64,000 nt of DNA. Origin: Hyperoplus lanceolatus (taxonomy: Eukaryota; Chordata; Actinopteri; Uranoscopiformes; Ammodytidae). The stretch covers positions 22,756,001 to 22,820,000 of the forward strand of contig CM049414.1 in the NCBI GenBank assembly GCA_026929865.2, given 5' to 3'. Position numbers and translations under genes: made by a program. Below are positions 12,536-22,944 of this stretch, piece after piece. Below the pieces are notes generated by a model, which was given only the letters and a program-made list of their open reading frames with translations, was not told the origin of the DNA and did no database searches. Within the stretch, counting starts at the first letter, position 1. Every line of letters starts with the position of its first letter.

Positions 12536-12858
12536 TGCAAGTAAAGTAGATCAGGATTTTCATCCATAGCACTTTTAAAGCAAAACTCCATCTGCTGATG
12601 AAGAATGATTTAATGATGGGGTCAGACTGTACGATTACAGGTGGATTCTGGCAGACACAGGGCGTCGGTTTGTGTTGGGGAACAACAGGAAGTGGAAATC
12701 AATCGTTTTATCTACCATTTAGGGAATGACAAACAAAGCCGAATCGTCCCTAGAGGTTTACTAGCATTTTGGGAATTTTTGCCTTCTAAGACTGTCTTTG
12801 ATGATTACCTATAATAGCATGGTGCACTTTCAACAATCACGGCAATGTGAAGGAGAGA

Positions 12859-13174
12859 TTAAAGGTGTAGTCTGAGATTCTGGAGAATGCTTGTTGTCAA
12901 AATCACGTTTTGTCCAAATCAGCAAATATCTGCACCGTCGGCTACCTGTCCGAACTGTGTGTGCTGAACAAATGTAAATCGGCATGTTGCTAGCTACGGT
13001 GCGACCCCTTTGGTTACATCCCCTTTGGTTACATACCAGTTTACAGAGCCTGCACAGTGTAATAACATGCACACAGTACGGACAGGTAGCGGATCATGAG
13101 GAGATATTCACTGACTTTGGCAAAAGATGATTTTGACAACTAGCATTCTCCAGAATCACTGACTCCACCTTTAA
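12859..13174. mobile_element. TTAA-type miniature element, family F1, best copy
   Basis: Starts with TTAAAGGTGTAGTC and ends with GACTCCACCTTTAA. The subterminal words TTCTGGAGAATGCTTGTTG and GCATTCTCCAGAATCA are inverted. The interior holds a second palindromic zone around GTTTACAGAGCC. Length about 316 bp, no coding sequence. TTAA at both ends fits the target duplication used by piggyBac- and Kolobok-type transposons, though no transposase is present to decide. At least six relatives lie in this window. Confidence 0.7.
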
Positions 13175-13254
13175 GTTGTAGTCGCTTTTGTCCTGTGGGA
13201 ACAGTTTAGAAAATATTGATTTACTGGAAATCCAGGCTGAAAGGCTTATTCAAC

Positions 13255-13332
13255 TTTCTGTCAACTCATAAATGGCTTCAATGCAATGGACATTCACTTA
13301 TAAGAAAAAGTTCCGCACTTTAGCTTTAAGGT
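13255..13332. mobile_element. Right-end relic of miniature family F2
   Basis: ATGGCTTCAATG ... AAAAAGTTCCGCACTTTAGC then TTTAAGG resembles the right end of the F2 copies at 32805-33148 and 49935-50293. Short and diverged. Confidence 0.4.
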
Positions 13333-13334
13333 TT

Positions 13335-14780
13335 GATACATGTTTTTATTGGTAATTCCATTTTTTTGGTGCCTTTTGACCGCTGCCATCAGATTTGCAT
13401 CTTAATTTCCTTTCAGCCATGAAACAGATTGCCATGTGTATCCTGTCTGTGTGTATTCCAAAATCAACAAATCTTCATTACACCCTGTTTATTGGTTGTA
13501 TTTGTGATTGGTGAATGCCACATCTGAAGGTTATTCTTCTCACTTTAAATTCATCTGGGTTTAGAGTGCCGGCTAAATGTCTGAAAAGTCAGAATGAAAA
13601 TGTAATCTGGCGTGTTTGTGTGAGCGTTTACATTTTTTTTAATGAGCTTATTCAATATAACCTCTATATATCCCCTCGTATTCAGTCAAAAGATTGAGCT
13701 TTTGAGTGAAGTGTTACACAGCTGCTGCTCTGCTCGCTTTGCTGACAGGTACTTAAGAGAGGCATTTATTCCTCATTCAGTGGATATCAAGCTCATTCAA
13801 AATCTACAATGTCTTCCCAAGAGCGGTGCGTTCAAGTGCAGCCCGGTTTTCTTATAGCTTAACACACAGTGGAGTTCGAAACAGCTGTTGGCACTGGAGG
13901 TATCTTTATTTTTTTTATGTGTTTTGAGGGACTGGCTTTCTTCTTTGTAGTCTTAACGATATGTCAAGCTTTTCAATAGCTTTAATTTTTTTTACCGAAG
14001 TAATGGTTGGGAATGATAATGGAGGATTGTAATTGTGGTTGTCAACAAGCCACCCGTAAATGTGTTGTTTCATTCGTTTACCATTTTTCAAAGGTGACTT
14101 TGATTCCGGATCTTCAGTCATTCTGCAACGATAGATTAATTTGCGTATTGTTTTCCTTACAATTTTTATATAAATGCATTCACCTTGGCTGCAAAATGAC
14201 AGACAGTTCTTTTTTAGTTATCCAGGTCGAAAACAATAATACAGACACCTGAAAAGGATAGTGAAATAAAGCACAATAGTTCACCATAAAGAAGTTCCTT
14301 TGTGAGGCTGTTAGATTGATGCCATAAGCAATGCAAAGAGCAATGCATTGTGCTCAGCTGTGACAAAATATGTGTAGTACAAATGACTTGCTGCAGGCAG
14401 TAATGGTACAAAAACAATTATCACAAGTATACATTCACATTGGTAGCCTCTGTATTATTGAATGCATCGGTTTTACAATGGCAAGAAAAATCGACTATGA
14501 CATAATTTTTTGGAACAGTGCTGACGAGTAGCATTCTTGAAAGTCATTTCAGTTTCCCGTGTTGGCAAAATAATTAACGTGCACTGCTTACCATTGGCAC
14601 AACAGGAGAACACTGGGTTGAATGAAAGGCTGTGTGTAAATTAGTTATTGTGTGCCAGCACTTTTCCCAGTCAAACTCAGCCGAGAAAGTCATTTGAATA
14701 AAAACTATTTAAACAAAATAGTCAGTATCAAATGTGATCATTTACTGTGAAATTAAAGGAACTGTTTTTTGGAACGGTAG
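13335..14780. other. No recognisable feature
   Basis: Long AT-rich unique-looking block. The open frames at 13515-13857 and 14007-14417 have no recognisable motif. Confidence 0.5.
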
Positions 14781-14784
14781 CATG

Positions 14785-15065
14785 TGTGAAGATTCAAGGT
14801 CTTTATTTGTGTCCCAAGAGGGCAAATTGGTTTACAACAAGGAGGTAGTGGTTTAAAACATACGAACAGTACAGGACAACAGACATAAACCACCATAGCA
14901 TGTACACAAACCTGGGCATAAAGTGCAACAACTAGAGTAAAAGTTAACACATTAAAGTGCCAATGCAACCACAAGGTCATAAAGTCATGAAGTGCCAAAA
15001 AAGTGCCAAGATATAAAGTGCCGGCATACAGTGCTATGTGCCATCAGCTGCGTCATCATCATCAT
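14785..15065 (-). mobile_element. Probable LINE 3' end fragment
   Basis: GATTCAAGGTCTTTATTTGT followed by GTCCCAAGAGGGCAAATTGG resembles the minus-strand 3' terminus of CR1/Rex1-type fish LINEs. The following sequence repeats AAAGTGCCAA words several times (about 14955-15030). No protein motif remains. Confidence 0.4.
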
Positions 15066-15197
15066 TAGCAGCATTTAAAGTGAGCCCCCGAACCCCCTCT
15101 TTTTTATTTGGTCGCTCATATTCAAGACACAATATGGTTTTCTTCCACTTTTAACTAAGTGTGTTATTTGGTGACTAATCAGCTAAAGGATCTGGCT

Positions 15198-15318
15198 GTT
15201 AAATGTTTTATTCATTCGCTTTTCTAATGTGTGTTATGTATTTTGGTCCTGCCCCTGTATGTTGAATGGCTTTGTGTCTGAATTGTGCTATATAAATAAA
15301 CTTGCCTTGCCTTGCTGT
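15198..15318 (+). mobile_element. L2-type LINE 3' tail, copy 1
   Basis: Ends in TGTGCTATATAAATAAACTT then GCCTTGCCTTGC. The same tail with the same upstream words (TTCATTCGCTTTTCTAATGT) occurs again at 15890-16147. Confidence 0.65.
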
Positions 15319-15649
15319 TAGATAACAGTGAGTATTATTAAAAGCAGCATGTCGCTATGCTGTTGAGAATCCAATTACGATCCAAACACAGAATAACATT
15401 TAGGGCCAGTTTCACAGACTAAATGTAATTTTGAATGGAGATTGTCCAATTGAAACTACAATTTAGTCGAGGACTTTGCTTAATTTATGCCTTTTGTATG
15501 TATTGTATAACCGTATGTGTCATGTCATTTCTAAGACAAAAACTAAAATTATGCACAGGAGAAAGTCATATCATCATTAACAATTAAACCAGATAAAGAG
15601 GCAGTGATTGTTCCATTGTTTATAAAAATATTCAACAATGAAAAACAGG

Positions 15650-15840
15650 TTAAAGGTGGAGTCAGTGATTCTGGAGAACGCTTGTTGACAAAATCACTTG
15701 TTGTGAAAGAAAATTAGTGAATATGTCCAGTGCACACACAGTTCAGACCGGTAGCGGTATCGGAATCAGATATTGACTGATATTGACTGAAAGTGATTTT
15801 GATAACAAGTATTGTCCGGAATCGTTGACTATACCTTTAA
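15650..15840. mobile_element. TTAA-type miniature element, family F1, internally deleted copy
   Basis: Both ends are well kept: TTAAAGGTGGAGTCAGTGAT at the left, and TATACCTTTAA at the right. The centre is about 125 bp shorter than in the copy at 12859-13174. It includes a local duplication of GATATTGACT. Confidence 0.7.
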
Positions 15841-15889
15841 GAAAATAACTCGATAATCCAACCTTCGAAAGGCGACTATGAAGATTTTA

Positions 15890-16150
15890 CTGATGTGTGA
15901 GCTTTTACTTATTATGCTCCAAATATCTGGAACAAACTCACAGAAAATCTGAGGTCTGCTGCAATTCTTTTAAATCAAGTCTGAAGACTTTTCTGTTTCC
16001 CTTTTAACCTGTAAATGTTTTATTATGTTTTACATTCGCTTTTCTAATGTTTGTTCTTAATCTTGATGTATTTCATGCCCCTGTAAAGCACTTTGAATTG
16101 CCTTGTGTTAATTGTGCTATAGAAATAAACTTGCCTTGCCTTTCCTTGAA
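15890..16150 (+). mobile_element. L2-type LINE 3' end with relic of the ORF2 C-terminus
   Basis: Frame around 15912 reads YAPNIWNKLTENLRSAAI, the APxxWNxLPxxLR motif at the C-terminus of L2-type reverse transcriptase proteins. It is followed by an untranslated region with GTAAAGCACTTTGAATTGCC and the tail AATAAACTTGCCTTGCC. An in-frame stop follows soon after the motif. This is a 5'-truncated dead copy. Confidence 0.7.
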
Positions 16151-16351
16151 TATGCTTGATAAAGACTGCTGGGTGTGTAATTGAGAATAGCTGTGAGTGC
16201 TCTCCTTCATAGCGTGTGGTGGGTTGGAGAGTGAGGTGGCCGCAGCTTGTCTGACAGCTTCAGAGCTATGTGAGAACAACTCTGTTTGCTAGACAGAGAC
16301 AAAACCTGCAGAGCTGAGAGCCGCATCCATACAACAAACATTTCCTCCACA

Positions 16352-16399
16352 GTGTGTGTGTGTGTTTATGTTTGTGTGTGTTTGTGCATGTGTGGGTGT

Positions 16400-16442
<43 letters not shown>

Positions 16443-16529
16443 TCTGTCTGTGTGTCTGTCTGTCTGTCTGTGTGTCTGTGTGCCTGTGTCTCTTTCTGTT
16501 TGTGTGTGTGTGTGTGCCTGTGTCTCTTT

Positions 16530-16570
<41 letters not shown>

Positions 16571-16607
16571 TCTGTCTATGTGTCTGTGTCTCTGTGTGTG
16601 TGTGCGC
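16352..16607 (+). repeat. Compound (TG)n/(TCTG)n repeat
   Basis: TG blocks alternate with TCTG and TTTCTG units over about 255 bp. A unit of about 35 bp (GTGCCTGTGTCTCTTTCTG then TTTGTGTG) occurs twice. Open frames here are repeat artefacts on both strands. Confidence 0.9.
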
Positions 16608-16865
16608 CTACTCAATGACATCACGGTGCTGTTCGCTCGGGCAGAAGAATGAGTCAGGGGATTGAGGCCTTTCGTCTACCACAGCTATTCGACCTGGACT
16701 CCCTGCTAGCTAACCTAAGCTGCAGTGACACACGGCATGCTGTGATGAAACTGCCAGCAATCACAACACGAGCATAGAGGGGCTTTAAAATAGCTAGCTC
16801 CCAGGGGTTTTCAAGTGCCACATTTATACTGTAGATAACAAGACTTTAGTAACACATACCCCACA

Positions 16866-16868
<3 letters not shown>

Positions 16869-16961
<93 letters not shown>
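16869..16961 (+). repeat. (CA)n microsatellite
   Basis: About 46 uninterrupted CA units. Confidence 0.97.
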
Positions 16962-16963
<2 letters not shown>

Positions 16964-17034
16964 GCCCTAATAAAACAATCCACATGGAAAAGACAAGATG
17001 TCATGAAAGGGCCAACATAGAAAGAGGTGTCATA

Positions 17035-17122
17035 CTGTAAAGCCCACTGAGGTAAAAATGTCTATTTGTGATATTGGGCTGTACAAATGAAACTGATTTG
17101 ATTTGATTTTTGATTTAGGTAT
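17035..17122 (+). mobile_element. Fish LINE/SINE 3' tail (GATTT)n type
   Basis: GTAAAGCCCACTGAGG, then GTGATATTGGGCTGTACAAA and a tail of TGATTTGATTTGATTT. The GTAAAGCCC...GGGCTRTACAAATAAA pattern is a standard fish LINE 3' end. Only the tail is present. Confidence 0.6.
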
Positions 17123-17124
17123 TG

Positions 17125-17700
17125 GAGATGTTCTAATGTAGATGAATTAGCCCAGGATATGAAAACTGAAGAGGAAACTAAGAAGCAGTCACTGTGAGAC
17201 CAAGTATGAGGCCGATTTTAATAATCAGATTGAATTTTTTAACTATGATTTTTTATCTGGATCTAGACTTTTTTTTGCAGATTCTCGAAAAGGGAAATCT
17301 TTATCTTGACTCATTGTGCAAAATCAGAGTCCAATCATGAACTGTTGCCGTATTTCTCAATAATATTATCATGTGCAAGTGCCTTCTAAATTTGGTTTCA
17401 ATTGCACAACTGGTTGGCCACCAATAACACAGGCATGTCCAGACTTTTTATGTCAGTGCTTCTAAAAGGAGACTTACAGTAAAAAGCTTTGTTTCTTGCT
17501 GTAACCTCAGCATCTCATATCAGCCTCCTGTCTTGGTTCACACCAATGAATGGACAAATGTGTAGACCTAAAAAACATGGAAATATATCAATTTCTCCAA
17601 TTAATTATTATGAGAGACTGACCTTTGGAGGGTAAAAACTAATGCTGTAACAGCTGACCAACCAATGAAATGACCTTTGGTTGGGATTGAAACAGACAGT
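17125..17700. other. No recognisable feature
   Basis: AT-rich unique-looking sequence. Confidence 0.45.
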
Positions 17701-17711
17701 CCCAAAGCCTG

Positions 17712-17905
17712 CCTTGCTAACGGGTATGTTACTAACTATGGCGGACCCTCTTGTTTACACTCCCTTTGTTTAAATGCCAGTTTATAGAGCCTATAGGCTT
17801 TGTAGTAATGCTGGATTTTTTTCCGGCACACACACAGTATGGACAGGTAGCGGATTGTGATATATATTCACTTATTTTGACAACAAGCATTCTCCAGAAC
17901 CTTAA
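17712..17905. mobile_element. TTAA-type miniature element, family F1, left-truncated copy
   Basis: Keeps the F1 interior (TTTACACTCCCTTTGTTTA, AGTTTATAGAGCC, GGACAGGTAGCGGAT) and the right part (ACAACAAGCATTCTCCAGAA). The left terminus is missing. The right end reads CCTTAAAG. Confidence 0.6.
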
Positions 17906-17909
17906 AGCG

Positions 17910-18915
17910 CACACGGTGGTGACATTTCAGAATTGCGTTTTACCAGATCACCGTGAGAACCTGAACACACCGCATCTTAGAGCTCATTGAATTCCAATCT
18001 GAAGAAGGTGGTGGAGTGACCTCTGCGTTCAAGCCAAATGTCAACCTGATCAAGCGAGTGATCGGTTTGAGATTGGGCCATGAAAACAAATTTGCCTTTA
18101 ACCTTGAGTGTTCCCCTTTACAAATAGGCAATCTCTGTAGCCGGGAAACATGAGCTATAGCATCTCCATTTGATAGGAGTAAAAAAAAGAATAAAAAATC
18201 TTCTTAAAAGGTGAGAGACTGAAGGCAAGAACTGGTCAATTTTGAGATTTTTGTCTATTTTGCTTCCATAACATGTCTTATTTCATGCTAGTATAAATAA
18301 AAGGTGTACATTTAGGTGTTTATTTGACTAACCCTTGTAAGTTTGCGTCTGTATATTTCTCTTTTACAACCATCTTTAACATCCATTATATCAACGCAAG
18401 CTATTTCCAAATCTTTGAACCAAAACTCTCAACTTCTAAAGCATAATTAGCTAGATATCGCCCAATTTGTACATTTATTCAACCACTTCTGAAATAGTTC
18501 TAACACAGAAAATAATTGCTTATATGCAAGTACTCAACTGGCAACATTTTATGATGATATCTGATGATAAGTTAAAACATTTTTTAAACCCTATTTACTT
18601 GCACTGTCTCACCTTCTGTAAAGTTGACTATAATAGGAGGCAGTATATATATCCCTGTTTTATATCTCCTGTGAGACATTTGTTGACTGTGTATGTCCTT
18701 AAAAATCACCCAGAGACCATAAATGCAGGGCGCTGAGTTGTTCTGTAGAACCATTTAAGAGGTCATTTGTTCCTGTAGCTGTCAAGGGTTGTAAAGCATA
18801 TTGTATGGCTGATTAGGTTCTGATGAATCCCTTCCTAGCGTGCTCTTGTTATTGCATAGTTTATGTACTGAGAAAATTGTAGTAATTTACAGCTCAAAAA
18901 ATTTAACAAAAACAT
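17910..18915. other. No recognisable feature
   Basis: Unique-looking sequence. No domain in the open frames at 17940-18131 or 18467-18736. Confidence 0.5.
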
Positions 18916-18917
18916 CC

Positions 18918-18919
<2 letters not shown>

Positions 18920-18955
<36 letters not shown>

Positions 18956-18957
18956 CA

Positions 18958-19002
<45 letters not shown>

Positions 19003-19096
19003 TCGTGTGTCTGTGTGTGTGTGTCTGTGAGAGAGTGTGTGTTTGTGTCTTTGTGTGTGTATGTGTTTGTGTGTCTGTGTGTGTCTCTGTATGTCT

Positions 19097-19135
<39 letters not shown>

Positions 19136-19140
19136 TGTGT
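18920..19140 (+). repeat. Compound (TG)n repeat
   Basis: TG blocks broken by GCGCGC, TCTG, GAGAGAG and TTTG words over about 220 bp. Confidence 0.9.
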
Positions 19141-19149
19141 TGTTGGAAG

Positions 19150-19740
19150 AACAAATGTAACAATAACATCCACTTTATCCTGTGGCTATAACAGATTCCC
19201 CATTGTCTTACAACTCAATTGTCTAGAATGTTGAGACGATGTGGGTAAACAATAGCTGAATGTCACATATTAGGTCCTGCTATTTCTGCTATTTAACCCA
19301 AATTCAAACCGATAATAATTTAATTTAATCTTAACTAAAATGCAAAACTCAACATCTAAGCTATGGAGTACTGTACCTGCCATTATCAAAAATAAATAGC
19401 TCAACAAATGAAATAATATGAAATTAAATGCACCAAAAATAAATGTAAAGGCATTAATGATCAAAGTCACATAAATTAAAATTTCGTCTGTAATTTAGTT
19501 CCGTATTCCGATACCTTTGTATTTATTCCCAAACACATTTCCATTTCATGTATTGATTTACACATTTTAAAATATATTTATCAATTTATTTATTTATGTA
19601 TGATGTTGATGACATGTTCGCCCATTTTACTTGTCAAACTTGTTTGCATTTACATTTCTCATTATAGTTCTCATTATGGCAGCTAGGGTCCAATACTAAC
19701 CCACAGCTATCCTGAAAATATTTTCTTGGCAAAATTGCGA
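19150..19740. other. No recognisable feature
   Basis: Very AT-rich, unique-looking sequence. Confidence 0.45.
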
Positions 19741-19744
19741 CAGT

Positions 19745-20111
19745 TTAAAGGGGAAGTAAGTGATATTTATTAGTTAATATTCGTGTTAAATCACTCTATA
19801 TTCATACAGCAATCACTTAAACAGTATGCACAGTTCATAACACAGGTCTCCCAGTCTTTCAGCTTTGCAGTAATTGCCAGTTAAAATTTTGAGTATCCCG
19901 CTCTTTTTATCCAATCAGGAGACAGAGCTCTGTAAAGAGGCGGGTCTCTGTGCCAGTGAACGATGACTCGCTGCTCTCGGTCAAGATACTATCTGAAGAA
20001 GACGGCTGAACGTTCATGTGTTGGGGACGTAGGGACGAGTGAGGGGTCTGCTAACTGCAGTCACTGACAGGAAGTTAGCTAAAAGGACCATCTCACTTAC
20101 TGCTCCTTTAA
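19745..20111. mobile_element. TTAA-type miniature element, family F5
   Basis: Left end TTAAAGGGGAAGTAAGTGAT, right end CATCTCACTTACTGCTCCTT then TAA. The ends are inverted over about 20 bp, bounded by TTAA. The interior contains a GC-richer stretch (AGGCGGGTCTCTGTGCC). A left part of a second copy lies at 259-361. Non-coding. Confidence 0.6.
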
Positions 20112-20397
20112 CATATGACAGATTTTTCAATATGAGTTATTTGGTTAAAGTCTCTCCAGGTTCTAGAGCTAATATCAAATTAAATATTTCAAACTTCAAT
20201 CTCCTGCCTCTCATTGAATTCAACCCTTAATTTTAAATGGTCTTGATGTCCTTGAGGCCAGTGCCAGAGAGGTGAAAAAACCCCACCAGTTTAGACAAGA
20301 TGAATGTGTGTCACGTTCACGTTGTAAAGTACCTCAGAAATAACATGATTTGACAGAAACAGTGAAAAGCCAATTTTTTTTCGGTGACAGCAGATAA

Positions 20398-20670
20398 AAA
20401 GCCTTTGATACTTTAGATCACCATTTGCTTTTACAGAGGCTGCATGATATTGGTTTTGATTATTCTACATGTAGCTGGTTTAGGGACTATCTCTCTGATA
20501 GACAGCAGTCAGTAAAACTGGGAAGCCACCAAACCGAGTTTTTAACAGTTACAAATGGTGTTCCGCAGGGCTCAATTTTAGGTCCAGTCCTATTCACAAT
20601 TTACATCAATAACATTGTTTCATCGCTACAAAACTGTCAAGCCCATTTGTATGCTGACGACACTGTACTG
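20398..20670 (+). pseudogene. LINE copy A reverse transcriptase, first part
   Basis: Encodes AFDTLDHHLLLQRLHDIGF, then the RT motif B (GVPQGSILGPVLF) and motif C (YADD). Both catalytic aspartates of YADD are present just before the hAT insertion. The N-terminal part with endonuclease and RT motifs 0-2 is absent because of 5' truncation. The closest relative is copy B, about 2.6 kb downstream. Confidence 0.85.
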
Positions 20671-21633
20671 CAGTGCTTCTCAATTATTTTCTGTCATGCC
20701 CCCCCTAGGAGACTGAATTTTTTTCGCGACCCCCCTAAATTGAAATACTATTGAGAACCTGCTAATATTTATTTATTTATCTGTATAAGAGTTATATATG
20801 AGTTTGAGTTGCTAGCACCAGCATTCTGCATACAATCACCTTATTATTAAAATAGATTAATAAAATTTGCTGACATCTGCAACATCTTAAAACAATTTCC
20901 AAGTTTATTAACTCAATTTGTAACATTTAAACAAGACCGTTCAGTCTGTGTGAATCTCAAAACACAGAAACAAGAGCAAATGTTTCACTGGGGTTTTCAT
21001 TTAATTAATAACATTTTTAAACAGTAAACATTGGTCACTTGTCAGTCAGCTTCATCAGCTTTATCCCTTTCAAAAATATATATATGACTTAAAAATAAAC
21101 ATTACTCTTTGTGTGCAACATTTGCAACAATATTTAATGTACAATTTGCATACTTTCCCTGAACATAACACAAGACATTAAAAAAGCATTGAACCCTGAA
21201 CTATTTGAAACTGGCAGCTACATCAGTTTGAGCTTTTTTAATAGAACTAAATTCACCTTCACAATTATTTTGAACTTATTTCCCTATTTGTCTGTTTTAT
21301 ATGAACACATTCTGCTTATAATACACAAAAATACAATTTGCGCTGTATTCTAGTGGCTGCAGTGAGCCCTCTTTGCAGTGCACATCATTCCAAATCTGGG
21401 CTTCAAACTTGATACTGCTACTCTTAACTCTTGCTCAATGTTAAGCTGGGACCTGTACTTTGTCTTGAGTGCAGCAACAGTGGAAAAGCCCATCTCACAC
21501 AGATAGGATGTGGCAAAGGGTAGTAAGATGTTGACAGCCTTCTGTCCAATGAGTGGATACTCCCTTTCTTTGTAAGATCTAAATTCTGTTACACTTCTGA
21601 CCCTTGGTATAATGTTTATTTAAGAAAAAAAAA

Positions 21634-21670
<37 letters not shown>

Positions 21671-21758
21671 ACTAAGTCCCCCCCTGCCGCTCGCGCCCCC
21701 CCCTGAGACCCCACCGCGACCCCCCGGGGGGTCGCGCCCCACCATTTGAGAAGCACTG
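20671..21758 (-). mobile_element. hAT DNA transposon, internally deleted, in LINE copy A
   Basis: The ends are CAGTGCTTCTCAA (20671) and TTGAGAAGCACTG (21758), a perfect 13-bp terminal inverted repeat of the hAT-Charlie style. The LINE sequence CTGTACTG is duplicated exactly at 20663-20670 and 21759-21766, the 8-bp duplication expected of hAT. On the minus strand the element keeps only the transposase C-terminus (21353-21571). A GC-rich block with CCCCCCGGGGGG at about 21670-21740 and a poly-A run lie near one end. It is younger than the LINE it interrupts. Confidence 0.92.
21353..21616 (-). pseudogene. hAT transposase C-terminal dimerisation domain, fragment
   Basis: Minus-strand translation gives VTEFRSYKEREYPLIGQK, then AVNILLPFATSYLCEMGFST and VAALKTKYRSQLN, ending near KRAHCSH at a TAG (21350-21352). 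This is the hAT-family C-terminal dimerisation region, most like the ZBED5/hAT-5 style of transposase (the CEMGFS and KTKYRSQLN motifs are typical). The catalytic RNase H-like core and the BED zinc finger are missing. The frame is open back to about 21616, where an AT-rich stretch begins. Confidence 0.85.
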
Positions 21759-22594
21759 CTGTACTGTATTGCATTTCTGATTCCGTCCATCAATCTGTTC
21801 AGAACCTTCAGAGCTCTTTTAACACCCTGCAGGACTGTCTAGTGGACCTCAGGCTTGTTCTTAATACAGACAAAACAAAATATATGTGTTTCTCCAGAGC
21901 AAGAACTATACATTTTAATGATCTCAATATTCATACAAATAATGGATCTCAAATTGAAAGAGTCACTGAATATAAATATCTCGGCATCTGGATAGATGAA
22001 AAAATATCTTTTAAATTTCACATAAAAAATCTTGTCTGTCGTCTGCAACAAAAGATTGGATATTTTTATAGGAACAGAGCCACCTTCCCGTTGTTCAGTA
22101 GCAAAAGGATTATTGAGGCAGTTTTTATGTCTGTCCTTGATTACGGTGATGTGGTTTATAGGCATGCATCTCAATCATGTCTTAAACTCCTAGACTCCGT
22201 TTTTCACTCTGCCTTAAGGTTCATTACAGGAGATGCTTATGACACTCACCATTGTCTTTTATATGAAAAGGTTGGTTGGTCCTCTCTTAAAGAGAGACGT
22301 GATGCACATTGGCATATTTTTATATATAAAGCCCTGACCGGAAAGCTGCCACTCTATTTGACAACAATGCTGCATATCTCAGATGGGCTTTATCAAACCC
22401 GCTCAACTGAAATGCTCATGTTATATGTTCCATACGCCCGGTCTGACCTTGGTAAGACTGCTTTTAGCTACAGTGCCCCTGACTCCTGGAACAGCCTACA
22501 ACATCAAATTAAAATAAATACACTCATAACTGTTAACCAATTTAAAGTTATTATTTTGAATCAGCCCCACTCCACTTGTAACTGTTTTAATTAG
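21759..22594 (+). pseudogene. LINE copy A reverse transcriptase, second part
   Basis: Continues the LINE protein after the hAT insertion. It covers the RT palm end, thumb and C-terminal region, with landmarks TEYKYLGIWIDEK, FMSVLDYGDVVYRHAS and ALRFITGDAYDTHHC, ending in SAPDSWNSLQ. No RNase H or gag-like zinc knuckle follows. The frame is open throughout, so protein decay is slight; the hAT insertion and the 5' truncation are the main damage. Confidence 0.85.
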
Positions 22595-22789
22595 GCTATT
22601 GTTCTATTTTATTCAATTGATCTGAATGTTTTAATTGTTGTTGTCTCTTTGTAAGCTTGTTGTGTATTCTCATTGTATCTTGTGTATCTGTCTCGACGTC
22701 ATTGTAAAAGAGGGTCACCCCTCAATTGATCTTTTGAGAATAAATAAAGGAAAATGAAATGAATGAAATGAAATGAAAGACTTGTGCTA

Positions 22790-22935
22790 TCTCTTAAAGA
22801 AGGGTTTAAGCAAATCAACTCCTGCTGTGGATTCTACGGTGTGAGGTGTTATTTATGGCTTTGAATCATAAGGCTGATACTCCTCCAGTGATTTACAAAC
22901 TCTTTGTAATACTGTGAAAAGGCAGCATTTGAATT
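22790..22935. other. Short spacer between the two LINE copies
   Basis: About 150 bp of sequence that matches neither LINE copy. It may be the pre-insertion host sequence. Confidence 0.4.
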
Positions 22936-22944
22936 TTTTTTAAA

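Larger units (their letters stand above)
20396..22779 (+). mobile_element. LINE copy A, 5'-truncated, interrupted by a hAT element
   Basis: A non-LTR retrotransposon of the Jockey/L2/Rex-like group. It begins abruptly inside the reverse transcriptase domain (AFDTLDHH) and runs to a 3' untranslated region containing GACGTCATTGTAAAAGAGGG then TCACCCCTCAATTGATC and AATAAA. The tail is AAATGAAATGAATGAAATG. The LINE is split by the hAT insertion at 20671-21758; without that insertion its sequence is collinear with copy B (22945-25030). I see no RNase H domain downstream of the reverse transcriptase. The N-terminal endonuclease is missing, so it cannot move itself. Confidence 0.85.
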
